From contig WLWZ01000012.1 in NCBI GenBank assembly GCA_012103315.1, positions 1-64,000 on the forward strand: a DNA stretch of 64,000 nucleotides, in the 5' to 3' direction. This document shows, piece by piece, positions 1 through 7,675 of this stretch (position 1 is the stretch's first letter; every line of letters begins with the position of its first letter). The notes below the pieces were generated by a model, which was given only the letters and a program-made list of their open reading frames with translations, searched no databases and was not told the DNA's origin. The position numbers were made by a program, and so were the translations under genes. Source of the DNA: Alphaproteobacteria bacterium (lineage in GTDB: Bacteria > Pseudomonadota > Alphaproteobacteria > MPNO01 > UBA2964).

Positions 1-1
1 C

Positions 2-232
2 AACCATATGATTAGTAACGTTATCGTCGAGGAAGCCGATGAAAACGCTGGAACCTATTTGGTTAGCTCTTCAATGATGATGGGGGAATATCGTCTCGAT
101 GTGCAGCGGTTCTTTATGGGCCGCCAGTTCCATAGACTGGTGCGAGAAGGGAACAGTTTTTGGATAGCCCTCAAGCGCGTCAACCTGATCAATTGCGATA
201 CCGCTTTCGAAGCAATGGCAGTGCCGATTTAA
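2..232 (+). CDS. Aromatic-ring-hydroxylating dioxygenase beta subunit, C-terminal fragment
   Basis: This is the end of a gene that starts left of the window; the frame is open from base 2 and stops with TAA at 230-232. The visible 76 residues match the C-terminal strand-rich part of ring-hydroxylating dioxygenase small subunits: a pattern around VQRFFMGRQFHRLV, then a polar turn, then WIALKRVNLIN. The family's beta subunit is structural and assembles with a Rieske alpha subunit that hydroxylates aromatic rings in the cytoplasm. The alpha subunit would be expected just upstream, outside the window. It fits the catabolic genes that follow. A SnoaL-like protein of another function cannot be excluded from so short a fragment. 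Confidence 0.65.
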   Translation, partial: NHMISNVIVEEADENAGTYLVSSSMMMGEYRLDVQRFFMGRQFHRLVREGNSFWIALKRVNLINCDTAFEAMAVPI

Positions 233-240
233 CCCACCTA

Positions 241-942
241 ATGGCCACCCAAATCATTAAAGCCTTTACTGCGGGCGCAACTCGCGAAGGCCTCTCGCTG
301 TGTTCAGGGCCTTTCGCGGCGCAAACTGGCATCACGATTGAGGCCCATACCAATCATGGGCACGTCATCGAACAGGAAGTAACCGCCGGAAATGTCGACG
401 ACGATATCGTTTTATTAACGACGGGGATGATCGATCATCTCGCTGGACAAAAGCTTGTCGACGTCTCGACCAGAACTACTCTCGGAACCATTCGTATTGG
501 CGCCGCCGTAAGAGACGGCGCACCTGTCCCAGACGTATCAACAACAGAAGCGGTTAAAAATGTGCTGCTCTCGGCAAAATCTATTGTTCTAACGGAAGCC
601 CCAAGTGGCGTTCACATGGATCGTCTTATTGTGGAGATGGGGTTAGATCAACAACTGGCCGACCGAATAACGCGGTTTGATACCGGTACGATGGTGAACG
701 AACATTTGGCCGCAAGTTCAGCTGAACAAGAAATAGCCTTTGGCGTTGCGACTGAAATTCTCTTCTTTAGGAATAAGGGCATGGATTATGCCGGGCCATT
801 GCCGAATGAAATGCAAATGGCGCTCGACTATGAGGCAGTGATGTTAAGCGGCTGTCGAAAGCTTGATGCCGTAAAAAAACTTTTCACCTACCTACGATCA
901 GCAGAAGCCAATACTCTATTTGCCCAAACAGGCGTTGGATAA
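241..942 (+). CDS. ModA-like type 2 periplasmic-binding-fold protein without signal peptide
   Basis: This 233-residue protein has the look of the molybdate-binding (ModA) branch of type 2 solute-binding proteins: a start with TQIIKAFTAGA, an EAHTNHGH segment, a central DVSTTEAVKNVLLSAKSIVL stretch and a closing LFTYLRSAEANTLF helix. Unlike ModA it has no signal peptide, so it is probably cytoplasmic, and its ligand is unknown. ATG 241 is 8 bases after the dioxygenase stop; a TTG at 160 would add 27 residues overlapping that gene and is less likely. No clear ribosome binding site is visible, so coupling to the upstream gene is plausible. Its stop abuts the convergent extradiol dioxygenase gene with no gap. 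Role in the aromatic pathway is inference only. Confidence 0.6.
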   Translation: MATQIIKAFTAGATREGLSLCSGPFAAQTGITIEAHTNHGHVIEQEVTAGNVDDDIVLLTTGMIDHLAGQKLVDVSTRTTLGTIRIGAAVRDGAPVPDVSTTEAVKNVLLSAKSIVLTEAPSGVHMDRLIVEMGLDQQLADRITRFDTGTMVNEHLAASSAEQEIAFGVATEILFFRNKGMDYAGPLPNEMQMALDYEAVMLSGCRKLDAVKKLFTYLRSAEANTLFAQTGVG

Positions 943-2022
943 TCAGCTCTTCTTTGGCGCGCGTTCAATGTGAAGACGCGCCATAAAGGATAGGAACGGG
1001 TGGACGCCCATCTTGACCATTTCGTCGTCTTTCAGGTTCAGCAACGCCGTTTTCTCTTTCCTGGTAAGTTTGAGCGCATTCACATAAGCCTTGCGGTCGG
1101 CGGTATACCGATCCCGCTCCGCCGTATCATTCGCCAATCTATGAAGAACCACTGTTAAATCCAATCGGTCCGGTGAAATTGCTGGGTAGTGTGGCTCAAA
1201 CGGTTTTTCTTTGGCATTTGGCTGCTTCCACCACGCAACCGTTGCATAGTTATGATGCCAGGACGGGTCTAGCGAAACGAGGTCAGGTTTACGTTCACCC
1301 AACATCCCCGCGGCGACACCCCAGCAGCGCAATTCGATATTACCGCTATCATCCATCCGCTTTTCATCAAGCGACAGCAAATACCGCAGATTGCCGGTCT
1401 CCAGTTCCGCGAGAACCTTTTTATCGAACTCAAGATCAGGTTCCGCGTAACGCTCAGTTCCGGGAAAATGCGACATGCCACCACTACAGATGACAACGGC
1501 GCTCAAACCCTGAGCCATCAACGCTCTATTAATAGCTTCACCGAGTGCATAGCAACGTTCCATACGGGGCTGTGGCGGCACATAAGCATTTACGAAGAGT
1601 GGGAGAATAGGGCCGTCGATTTCCAGAAATGACAGCGGTATTCCTAACGAATATTCCATCTCGGCTGTCGAGGTGTAGGAGACATCAAAGCCCTCCTTAT
1701 AAAGATAGCGAATGACTTCCGTGGATTCTTCACTAGCAACTTTATGTTCGAACTTACGTCCGGCGAATGTACCCGAGGCGACATTGCCACGATGCAATGC
1801 AAAAGGCGGTACGCAGTGTAAGACAAACTGATTGGCATGATCATTAGAAATCGTCACATAGACATCTGGCTTGAGGGCCTTAAGCCGTTTACCATTTGCT
1901 TTAGCCAGACGTTTAACGCGATTGACGGTTTTTTTGTCTTCGGAGTCAGGCAACGTAAAAAACTGCGGCGCATGCGCCATGCAGACACCGCCAATAATTC
2001 CTGCTTTCTTAGTCTGAGCCAT
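943..2022 (-). CDS. Class III extradiol ring-cleavage dioxygenase, LigB domain with LigA-like tail
   Basis: The 359-residue protein belongs to the LigB superfamily of Fe(II) extradiol dioxygenases, which open catechol-type rings with O2. By comparison with LigAB (His12, His61, Glu242, catalytic His195) the likely iron ligands are H17 (in AHAP), H62 (in SNDH) and E230 (in NIEL), with H185 (in GGMSH) as the acid-base. After residue 310 a helical tail (LTRKEKTALL, then GVHPFLSF) resembles the small LigA subunit, so both functions seem fused in one chain, as in gallate dioxygenase DesB. It is the last gene of a minus-strand run behind livF, 17 bases away. The exact substrate cannot be read from the sequence; protocatechuate-, gallate- or hydroquinone-type rings are all possible. 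Confidence 0.8.
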   Translation of the reverse strand: MAQTKKAGIIGGVCMAHAPQFFTLPDSEDKKTVNRVKRLAKANGKRLKALKPDVYVTISNDHANQFVLHCVPPFALHRGNVASGTFAGRKFEHKVASEESTEVIRYLYKEGFDVSYTSTAEMEYSLGIPLSFLEIDGPILPLFVNAYVPPQPRMERCYALGEAINRALMAQGLSAVVICSGGMSHFPGTERYAEPDLEFDKKVLAELETGNLRYLLSLDEKRMDDSGNIELRCWGVAAGMLGERKPDLVSLDPSWHHNYATVAWWKQPNAKEKPFEPHYPAISPDRLDLTVVLHRLANDTAERDRYTADRKAYVNALKLTRKEKTALLNLKDDEMVKMGVHPFLSFMARLHIERAPKKS

Positions 2023-2039
2023 TTTGCTGTAACCTTAGT

Positions 2040-2765
2040 TCAAACTGTTAGATAGGCCTGCCGGACTTCTTCATCAGCGGCCAATGCCTCCATAGTCCCT
2101 TCATATCGAATACGACCTTTCTCAATAATGTATGCCCGGTCGCTCACCAATGTTGCAAAATGGAGGTTCTGTTCGGAGAGTAGAACCGTCAAGCCCTCGG
2201 ATTTTAACTCTCGAATAGTATTGGCCATCTGTTCGACGATAACCGGCGCTAGACCCTCTGAAGGTTCATCTAGCAAAATCGTCGTCGGGTTACCCATCAG
2301 CGACCGGGCAATGGTCAGCATTTGCTGCTCACCGCCACTCATCTGCCCACCAGGGCGGTCTCGCATTTCGCCAAGATTAGGAAATAGCTCAAACAGGCGC
2401 TCCGGAGTCCAGGACGGCGCATCATCCCGTTGGTCCTGCCGGCCAACTTCCAAATTCTCGAGCACCGTTAAATCGGTAAAAACCCGACGGTCTTCGGGAA
2501 CATAGGCCAGACCTAGTCGACTGATTTGATAGGACGAGCGTCCGCTAATGTCAGTTTTAGAGAATTGAATCGATCCGGCGGCGATCTTCACGATGCCCAT
2601 GATGCATTTCATGGTAGTCGATTTACCGGCACCGTTACGCCCCATGAGAGCGACGACTTCCCCCGGCCTTATCTGCAAGGCAACGTCCGCTATAATATGA
2701 GCGCGCCCGTAATAACTGTTGAGGCCGTCAACCTCTAACAACGCGCTGTCAGACACAGAAGACAT
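2040..2765 (-). CDS. livF: Branched-chain amino acid-type ABC transporter, ATP-binding protein LivF
   Basis: A 241-residue ABC ATPase of the LivF type: Walker A at residues 42-50 (GRNGAGKST), signature SGGEQ at 143-147, Walker B ILLDEPSEG at 163-171, and the LivF-typical short C-terminus ending soon after the switch region. With LivG it energises import of branched-chain amino acids or, in this family's wider use, aromatic acids and amides. It is separated from livKHMG by the oppositely oriented maleylacetate reductase and by an MBL hydrolase gene, but lies on the same strand. A 9-bp inverted repeat sits directly before its start codon. Its substrate is probably aromatic given the neighbours; that is inference. 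Confidence 0.88.
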   Translation of the reverse strand: MSSVSDSALLEVDGLNSYYGRAHIIADVALQIRPGEVVALMGRNGAGKSTTMKCIMGIVKIAAGSIQFSKTDISGRSSYQISRLGLAYVPEDRRVFTDLTVLENLEVGRQDQRDDAPSWTPERLFELFPNLGEMRDRPGGQMSGGEQQMLTIARSLMGNPTTILLDEPSEGLAPVIVEQMANTIRELKSEGLTVLLSEQNLHFATLVSDRAYIIEKGRIRYEGTMEALAADEEVRQAYLTV

Positions 2766-2766
2766 T

Positions 2767-2803
2767 AATCAGGACCGATTGATTGTTTAAAGTAGTCCTG
2801 ATT
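2767..2803 (-). promoter_or_regulatory. Perfect 9-bp inverted repeat over the livF ribosome-binding region
   Basis: Bases 2767-2775 (AATCAGGAC) and 2795-2803 (GTCCTGATT) are perfectly complementary with a 19-base spacer. The proximal arm ends one base before the livF start codon, so in RNA the hairpin would enclose the translation start region; in DNA it could be an operator. Which of the two applies is not decided by the sequence. Confidence 0.45.
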
Positions 2804-2815
2804 GAAACGGGGCAG

Positions 2816-2840
2816 GCGGGTGATGTCAAACACCACCCGC
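2816..2840 (-). other. Intercistronic hairpin between MBL hydrolase gene and livF
   Basis: Arms GCGGGTG (2816-2822) and CACCCGC (2834-2840) form a 7-bp GC-rich stem with an 11-base loop, starting 13 bases past the MBL gene stop on the minus strand. There is no T-run after it, so it looks more like an mRNA-end stabiliser or partial attenuator than a full terminator. Confidence 0.35.
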
Positions 2841-2853
2841 TATCAAACGCCCG

Positions 2854-3804
2854 TTATTTCGCCATTTCGACAGAATTAGGCCCAACGACAAATGACATCA
2901 GGTCTTTACCGACAACGAGAGGCCCAGAATAGGTCTTCCGCGCCCGACGCATGAGATCCGCAGGCTTTTGCCCACCATACAAAACAATATGCGAATAGAC
3001 CGCCAATTTTGGTTTAATGGCGTTGAAAACCTTTGCAGTGTCTTCAGGTTCTGAATGATGCGACAAAATCGCCCGCATGATCTTTGATTTTTTAAGCAAC
3101 TTTGGCGCAATTGACGCAACGCTGTGAATGATCAGATCCGCGCCTTTGGAATTTTTGACCAGGTTTTCGGTATATTTCGTATCGCCGGAAAGAACGACGG
3201 TACGCCCGTCATAGTCAATACGAAATCCAAACGCTGGATTGATCTTTGCACCATGATTGACCTTGATCGCGGATACTTTGACACCGCCTTTGTTATAGAC
3301 CACGCCCTCTTTCATATCGGTGGGCGCGGTGGAAATCGCTACCTTGCTAAGATTTTGGTCTTCAATTCGAGTTTTGATGTCCCAGGCATAGGCCATTTCC
3401 AAACCCTTCATTAGGTTTGTCGTGCCTTCCGGACCGGTGATCGCAAAAGGTACTTTGCGTCGCGCCCATGGAGCGCCAAGCCAGCCACTTAACCAAAGAT
3501 CCGGAATCCCAACGACATGATCAGAATGCAGGTGGGTCAGGAAAACATGATTGATTTTACCGAACGGCATTTTGAGTTGGAACAAACGCTGCGTAACGCC
3601 GCGACCGCTATCAAAAAGCAGGTTTTGTCCACCGGCCTGGATCAAAATACCAGGACCAAACCGCGTCATGGATGGGAAAGGCGTACCTGTCCCCAATAAG
3701 GTCACTTTGAACCCTTTCTTATCCATCGCTGAAGTCGGCACAGCGGAAACTGAAAGAAGCAATACAGCAGCAAGAACTGAAACAAAGGCTTTTCGTAAAA
3801 ACAT
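2854..3804 (-). CDS. Secreted metallo-beta-lactamase-fold hydrolase
   Basis: The 316-residue protein starts with a signal peptide (hydrophobic residues 7-20, likely cleavage near residue 26 after TSA). The mature part opens with KVTLLGTGTPFP and carries the metal-binding HLHSDH motif at 91-96, then further metal-ligand candidates (VNHG, SGDT, LSHHS). This arrangement resembles the ribonuclease Z/arylsulfatase AtsA branch of the fold rather than true beta-lactamases. It probably hydrolyses an ester, lactone or sulfate in the periplasm; the substrate is unknown. A good ribosome site (AGGGG, 7 bases) supports the ATG. It is transcribed divergently from maleylacetate reductase and heads the run to livF and the extradiol dioxygenase, which suggests it prepares a substrate for that pathway. 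Confidence 0.75.
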   Translation of the reverse strand: MFLRKAFVSVLAAVLLLSVSAVPTSAMDKKGFKVTLLGTGTPFPSMTRFGPGILIQAGGQNLLFDSGRGVTQRLFQLKMPFGKINHVFLTHLHSDHVVGIPDLWLSGWLGAPWARRKVPFAITGPEGTTNLMKGLEMAYAWDIKTRIEDQNLSKVAISTAPTDMKEGVVYNKGGVKVSAIKVNHGAKINPAFGFRIDYDGRTVVLSGDTKYTENLVKNSKGADLIIHSVASIAPKLLKKSKIMRAILSHHSEPEDTAKVFNAIKPKLAVYSHIVLYGGQKPADLMRRARKTYSGPLVVGKDLMSFVVGPNSVEMAK

Positions 3805-3839
3805 GGCTCACCCCTTTAGATTTATGTCAGAATCCAAGG

Positions 3840-3878
3840 ATATCGAAATTATGTAAAATTAATACAGAAATTCGATAT
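3840..3878. promoter_or_regulatory. 8-bp inverted repeat in the divergent MBL/macA promoter region
   Basis: ATATCGAA (3840-3847) and TTCGATAT (3871-3878) are perfectly complementary, with centres 31 bp apart, about three helical turns. They lie in the AT-rich gap between the divergent MBL hydrolase and maleylacetate reductase starts. Such spacing would suit a dimeric or tetrameric regulator touching both promoters. No regulator gene is in the window. Confidence 0.4.
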
Positions 3879-3932
3879 TTAGTTTTCTTCTCACCGTGGA
3901 CAAATAGACCTCTAAAACGCTATACCCCCGCC

Positions 3933-5000
3933 ATGAAAAATTTTACTCATACCTCTCTTCCAGCGAGGGTCGTCATCGGCCCTGGAACTATTAAATCACT
4001 CGGTGAAGAAATTGACCGTCTCGACGCCAAACGTGCCTTGTTCTGCTGCACACCCGGCCGCGAAGAAGAAGTCTCATCCCTTATTGCACCGCTGGATAAT
4101 ATTAGTACCGGTCTGTGCGCTATAGCGGAGCAATATGTCCCATTGCCCATGGTTGAAGTCGGGCGCCGCATTGCAAAGGAACGGGAAGCGGATTGTGTTG
4201 TCTCTTACGGCGGTGGCACTTCCGTTGGTCTCGCGAAGGCCATCGCGCTCGATTTGGAAATTCCGGTCATATCAGCGGTCACCACATTTTCGGGATCAGA
4301 GACCACCGATCTGCAAGCCATTCTGACCGACGGCCACCGTGTTGGATATAAATCCGACTGGATGCTGCCCAGAACCATTATCTACGACCCAGAGACAGCG
4401 ATGGGTGTTCCCCTCAGCATCATGATCCCAAGCGGAATCAATGCAATCGCACATGGTGTGGAAGCCTTTTATGCGCAAAACGCAACGCCGGTGAACGATC
4501 TGATTGCAGGTGAGGGGATCAGCGCCCTCGCATCAGCCTTAAAACGCATGTCATCTGGTCAAGATGATATCGAAGCACGGGGCGATGGCCTCTACGGTGC
4601 CTGGCTTTGCGGCACTGCCCTTGGGTCAGCCGGTGTCGCACTGCATCATAAATTCGCCCATGTCCTTGGTGCCACGTTCGGACTCGAGCACTCGATGGCC
4701 CATACCGTCGCCTTGCCGCACAGCGTTGCCTATACGACGGCTGGAGCTAGATCCGCAATGCAGGGGATTGCAACAGCTCTCGGGGATAGCAGCAAAGAAG
4801 CCGCAACGGCATTGTATGAGTTAAACGTCGCGATAGGGGCGCCTACATCTCTCAAGGATATCGGGATGCCGGAAGAAGGCATTGAGAAAGCAGCGAAGAT
4901 GATTTCCGATGACCCTTATCCCAATCCGGTGCCGGTCGAATACGCACCCATTCGAGCTATGATAGAAGATGCCTGGCATGGGCGTCCGCCCACGGTCTAA
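3933..5000 (+). CDS. Maleylacetate reductase
   Basis: A 355-residue member of the iron-containing alcohol dehydrogenase superfamily, maleylacetate reductase branch. Seen: the nucleotide-binding GGGTS at 93-97, TTFSGSE at 117-123, histidine-rich metal region LHHKFAH and EHSMAHTVALPH in the C-terminal helical domain, and a closing PYPNPVPV typical of maleylacetate reductases. These enzymes reduce maleylacetate to 3-oxoadipate with NAD(P)H, the step that joins hydroxyquinol or hydroquinone pathways to the beta-ketoadipate route. It is the only plus-strand gene inside the minus-strand liv block, ends 4 bases from livG, and has its own divergent promoter region. Function is well supported at family level; a related alcohol dehydrogenase activity is the alternative. 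Confidence 0.85.
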   Translation: MKNFTHTSLPARVVIGPGTIKSLGEEIDRLDAKRALFCCTPGREEEVSSLIAPLDNISTGLCAIAEQYVPLPMVEVGRRIAKEREADCVVSYGGGTSVGLAKAIALDLEIPVISAVTTFSGSETTDLQAILTDGHRVGYKSDWMLPRTIIYDPETAMGVPLSIMIPSGINAIAHGVEAFYAQNATPVNDLIAGEGISALASALKRMSSGQDDIEARGDGLYGAWLCGTALGSAGVALHHKFAHVLGATFGLEHSMAHTVALPHSVAYTTAGARSAMQGIATALGDSSKEAATALYELNVAIGAPTSLKDIGMPEEGIEKAAKMISDDPYPNPVPVEYAPIRAMIEDAWHGRPPTV

Positions 5001-5004
5001 TCAC

Positions 5005-5763
5005 TTACGCAGCGAAGGTAGAACCGCTGCCGAGATAGATTTCCTGGACCTGCACATCGTTGCGGACTTCTTCGGGCTTGCCTTGTGCAATCAGAGCCCC
5101 TCGATTAAGGACGATGACTTGATCTGCATGGCCAAACACCACGTCCATATCATGCTCGGTAAACAGAACGCTTATATTGCGCTCCCTTACGATATCAGCG
5201 GTGAGCTGCATCAACTCAATGCGTTCTCGCGGTGCCATACCTGCCGTGGGCTCATCCATTAGCAATAATCTAGGTTCATTCCCAAGCGCTACGGCAAGTT
5301 CCACCCGTTTTAGATCGCCGTAAGCCAGAATAGAACAGGCCCGTTCGGCTTGTTCCGCCATGCCAACCCGTTCCAGCAAGGCCATCGCTTCATCTACATA
5401 GAGGTCACTGACCATAGTCGTGATGGAAACGTTCTGCTTATGATAGGACAGGAGTGTCATCTGAACATTTTCAAGAACGGTCATCGATCCAAAAGTGGCA
5501 GTAATCTGAAATGTTCTGCCGACACCCAGACGCCAGATTTCACGTGGCGTTAGGCCGACCAGTTCCTTGCCATCAAGTTCGACGCTACCGCCATCAGGCG
5601 GAAGCTGACCGTTGAGCAAGTTAAAACAAGTGGTTTTTCCAGCGCCATTTGGTCCAATCATCGCCAAAAGACGGCCGGCCTCGACCTCAAAAGAAACGTC
5701 ATCAACGGCTTTAACACCGCCAAAGGACTTCCTGAGATTGTTGGCAGAGAGTACGACAGTCAT
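5005..5763 (-). CDS. livG: Branched-chain amino acid-type ABC transporter, ATP-binding protein LivG
   Basis: A 252-residue ABC ATPase of LivG type: Walker A GPNGAGKTT at 37-45, a Q-loop region FQITATF, the LivG-style signature AYGDLKR, Walker B LLLMDEPTAGM and the longer C-terminal tail of LivG with HDMDVVFGHAD. It pairs with LivF at the cytoplasmic face of the permease. Its start overlaps the livHM fusion stop by 4 bases (ATGA), so translation is probably coupled. The livF partner is 2.2 kb further along the same strand. Confidence 0.9.
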   Translation of the reverse strand: MTVVLSANNLRKSFGGVKAVDDVSFEVEAGRLLAMIGPNGAGKTTCFNLLNGQLPPDGGSVELDGKELVGLTPREIWRLGVGRTFQITATFGSMTVLENVQMTLLSYHKQNVSITTMVSDLYVDEAMALLERVGMAEQAERACSILAYGDLKRVELAVALGNEPRLLLMDEPTAGMAPRERIELMQLTADIVRERNISVLFTEHDMDVVFGHADQVIVLNRGALIAQGKPEEVRNDVQVQEIYLGSGSTFAA

Positions 5764-7610
5764 CCGCCTTCCTCCGACGGTCGAAACTTATCCCTGACAA
5801 ACCCCACAATTCCCTGTGGGAACAGGATAACCAGCGCCAGGATAATTGCCCCAAGGATTGATCGCCAAAACCAGACTTCATTAGAAGACAGCCAATCGGT
5901 GAGCGCAGTGAACATCGCTGCACCAACAATGGGACCTGTCAGCGTTTTCACGCCGCCCAGCAGCACCATCATCAAGCCATCAATCGATTGAGGAATAGCG
6001 ACCTGATCCGGAAAGACACTGCCTTTGGAGAAGACATAAATCGATCCGGCGAGCCCCGCAAAAGCACCAGCAAAGATAAAAGCCAGCCATTGCTGTCGTT
6101 GAACATTGATCCCAATAGCATCTGCGCGGAGGGGCGAGTCTCGGCCGGCCCGCGTGATGTAGCCAAAAGGCGTAAACAAAGTTCGCCGCAAGACATAGAC
6201 ACAGGCGAGGGTCAAAATTAACGCAAAATAGTAATAGGCCATCTTCGACGAAAGCCAGGCCGAAGGCCAAATATTCAGAATGCCGTCATCGCCATAGGTG
6301 AACTCACCCCACTGGAAGACAATAGACCAGGTGATCTGCGCAAATGCCAATGTCAGCATGGCAAAATACACACCGGACAATCTGACACTAAACCAGCCAA
6401 ATATGAACGCCCCAGCCGCAGCGACAATCGGTGCTGCGATCAACGCCAATTCCATCGGAGTACCTAAATAGTGCACCAGCAATGCTGAGGCATAGGCGCC
6501 TAAACCGTAATAGGCAGCGTGGCCAAAAGACACCAACCCACCAGGCCCCATTATGAAATGCAGACTTACAGCAAACAGCACGAAAATGAAGATATCGATC
6601 AAAATGACCATAATGAAATCGCTACTGAAGAGCGGAACCAGGAGCAATAAGAGGATGGTCGCAGTGAACAGACTGCGAACCGCTTTGTCAGCGCGTTGCA
6701 ACGGAGGCTCTGGTGCTTCTCCGGGCGCGCGTGATGCGGTCTCGGGACGGCCGAGCAACCCCCACGGCCTAATCAGTAAGACGATTGCCATGACTGCAAA
6801 CATCAGCACCAGAGTCATTTGCGGGAAAACAAGAATGCCGAAGGCATTTAGTTCGCCAATGATGATGGCAGCCAAAAACGCTCCGAGAATACTGCCCATA
6901 CCGCCAACGACGACGATGACAAACGCTTCAGCAATGACATTCAAATCCATCAACAGATCCGCACCACCCTTTGGAATTTGCGCCGCACCACCGAGCCCTG
7001 CCAGAAAAGCTCCCATGAAAAAGACACTAGTGAATAAGAAGGCTTGATTTACACCAAGCGCGCCTACCATCTCACGGTCTTCGGTTGCGGCCCTTACCAA
7101 CGTTCCCCATCTCGTGCGGTGGAAGATCAACCAGATCACGCCCAGGACGAGGGGACCCAACACAATCATCGCGAGGTCATATTCCGGTAACTTATGACCA
7201 AAAATCGTTACCGCATCCGAGAGGCCGGCAGCGCGCGGACCAACCAAATCAGTCTCACCCCAAATCGCCCGAGTAATGTCAGAAATAATCAGGATGACGC
7301 CGAACGTCGCGATCAATTGAAATAGCTCAGGCGACTGATAAATACGCCTTAGCAAACCCATTTCGATGATGACACCAACCAGCCCCACGACCGTTGCAGA
7401 TAGTAAAACCGCCAACCAAAACCCGATCGGGCCGGGGGATAATGTGGTTAGCAACCAGTAGGAAATATACGCGCCCAGCATATAGAGCGAACCATGCGCA
7501 AAATTAAGAATGCGCGTGACGCCAAAAATAATCGATAGACCAGCCGCGATGAGGAACAACGACGATGCGCTGGCCAGGCCTGTCAGAAACTGTATGAAAT
7601 AAAAACCCAA
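5760..7610 (-). CDS. Fused LivH-LivM ABC transporter permease
   Basis: A single 616-residue open frame holds both inner-membrane permeases of a liv-type importer. Residues 1 to about 290 are LivH (GLSIIFGVTRILNFAHGSLYMLGAY near the start, GGMGSILGAFLAA later); a charged linker near 290-310 (RPETASRAPGEAPEPP) is followed by LivM with GGLVSFGHAAYYGLGAYA and a second GGVKTLTGPIVGAA. LivH and LivM are usually separate genes. The best start is TTG 7610, directly after a GGAG; no ATG occurs before residue 44. The gene follows livK behind a hairpin and overlaps livG. It forms the membrane channel for whatever LivK binds. Confidence 0.88.
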   Translation of the reverse strand: MGFYFIQFLTGLASASSLFLIAAGLSIIFGVTRILNFAHGSLYMLGAYISYWLLTTLSPGPIGFWLAVLLSATVVGLVGVIIEMGLLRRIYQSPELFQLIATFGVILIISDITRAIWGETDLVGPRAAGLSDAVTIFGHKLPEYDLAMIVLGPLVLGVIWLIFHRTRWGTLVRAATEDREMVGALGVNQAFLFTSVFFMGAFLAGLGGAAQIPKGGADLLMDLNVIAEAFVIVVVGGMGSILGAFLAAIIIGELNAFGILVFPQMTLVLMFAVMAIVLLIRPWGLLGRPETASRAPGEAPEPPLQRADKAVRSLFTATILLLLLVPLFSSDFIMVILIDIFIFVLFAVSLHFIMGPGGLVSFGHAAYYGLGAYASALLVHYLGTPMELALIAAPIVAAAGAFIFGWFSVRLSGVYFAMLTLAFAQITWSIVFQWGEFTYGDDGILNIWPSAWLSSKMAYYYFALILTLACVYVLRRTLFTPFGYITRAGRDSPLRADAIGINVQRQQWLAFIFAGAFAGLAGSIYVFSKGSVFPDQVAIPQSIDGLMMVLLGGVKTLTGPIVGAAMFTALTDWLSSNEVWFWRSILGAIILALVILFPQGIVGFVRDKFRPSEEGG

Positions 7611-7630
7611 CTCCGCCCCCGCGGCGTCAG

Positions 7631-7664
7631 AAAAAGGAGAGGGGACAGCTTACGCTATCCCCTC
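7631..7664 (-). terminator. Intrinsic terminator or attenuator between livK and livHM
   Basis: On the minus strand a hairpin with arms GAGGGGA/TCCCCTC (7658-7664 and 7639-7645), extended by AGC/GCT around a GTAA loop, is followed by TCC and five T (7635-7631). It lies 11 bases past the livK stop. A leaky terminator here would give more binding protein than permease, a common layout for ABC importers. Confidence 0.65.
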
Positions 7665-7675
7665 ATTTACTATTA

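Noticed and set aside
6553-7047. 164-residue plus-strand frame
   Set aside because: Antisense to the LivH-LivM fusion; no start signal and a composition dominated by Thr, Met, Lys and Ser as expected from the complement of membrane-helix codons.
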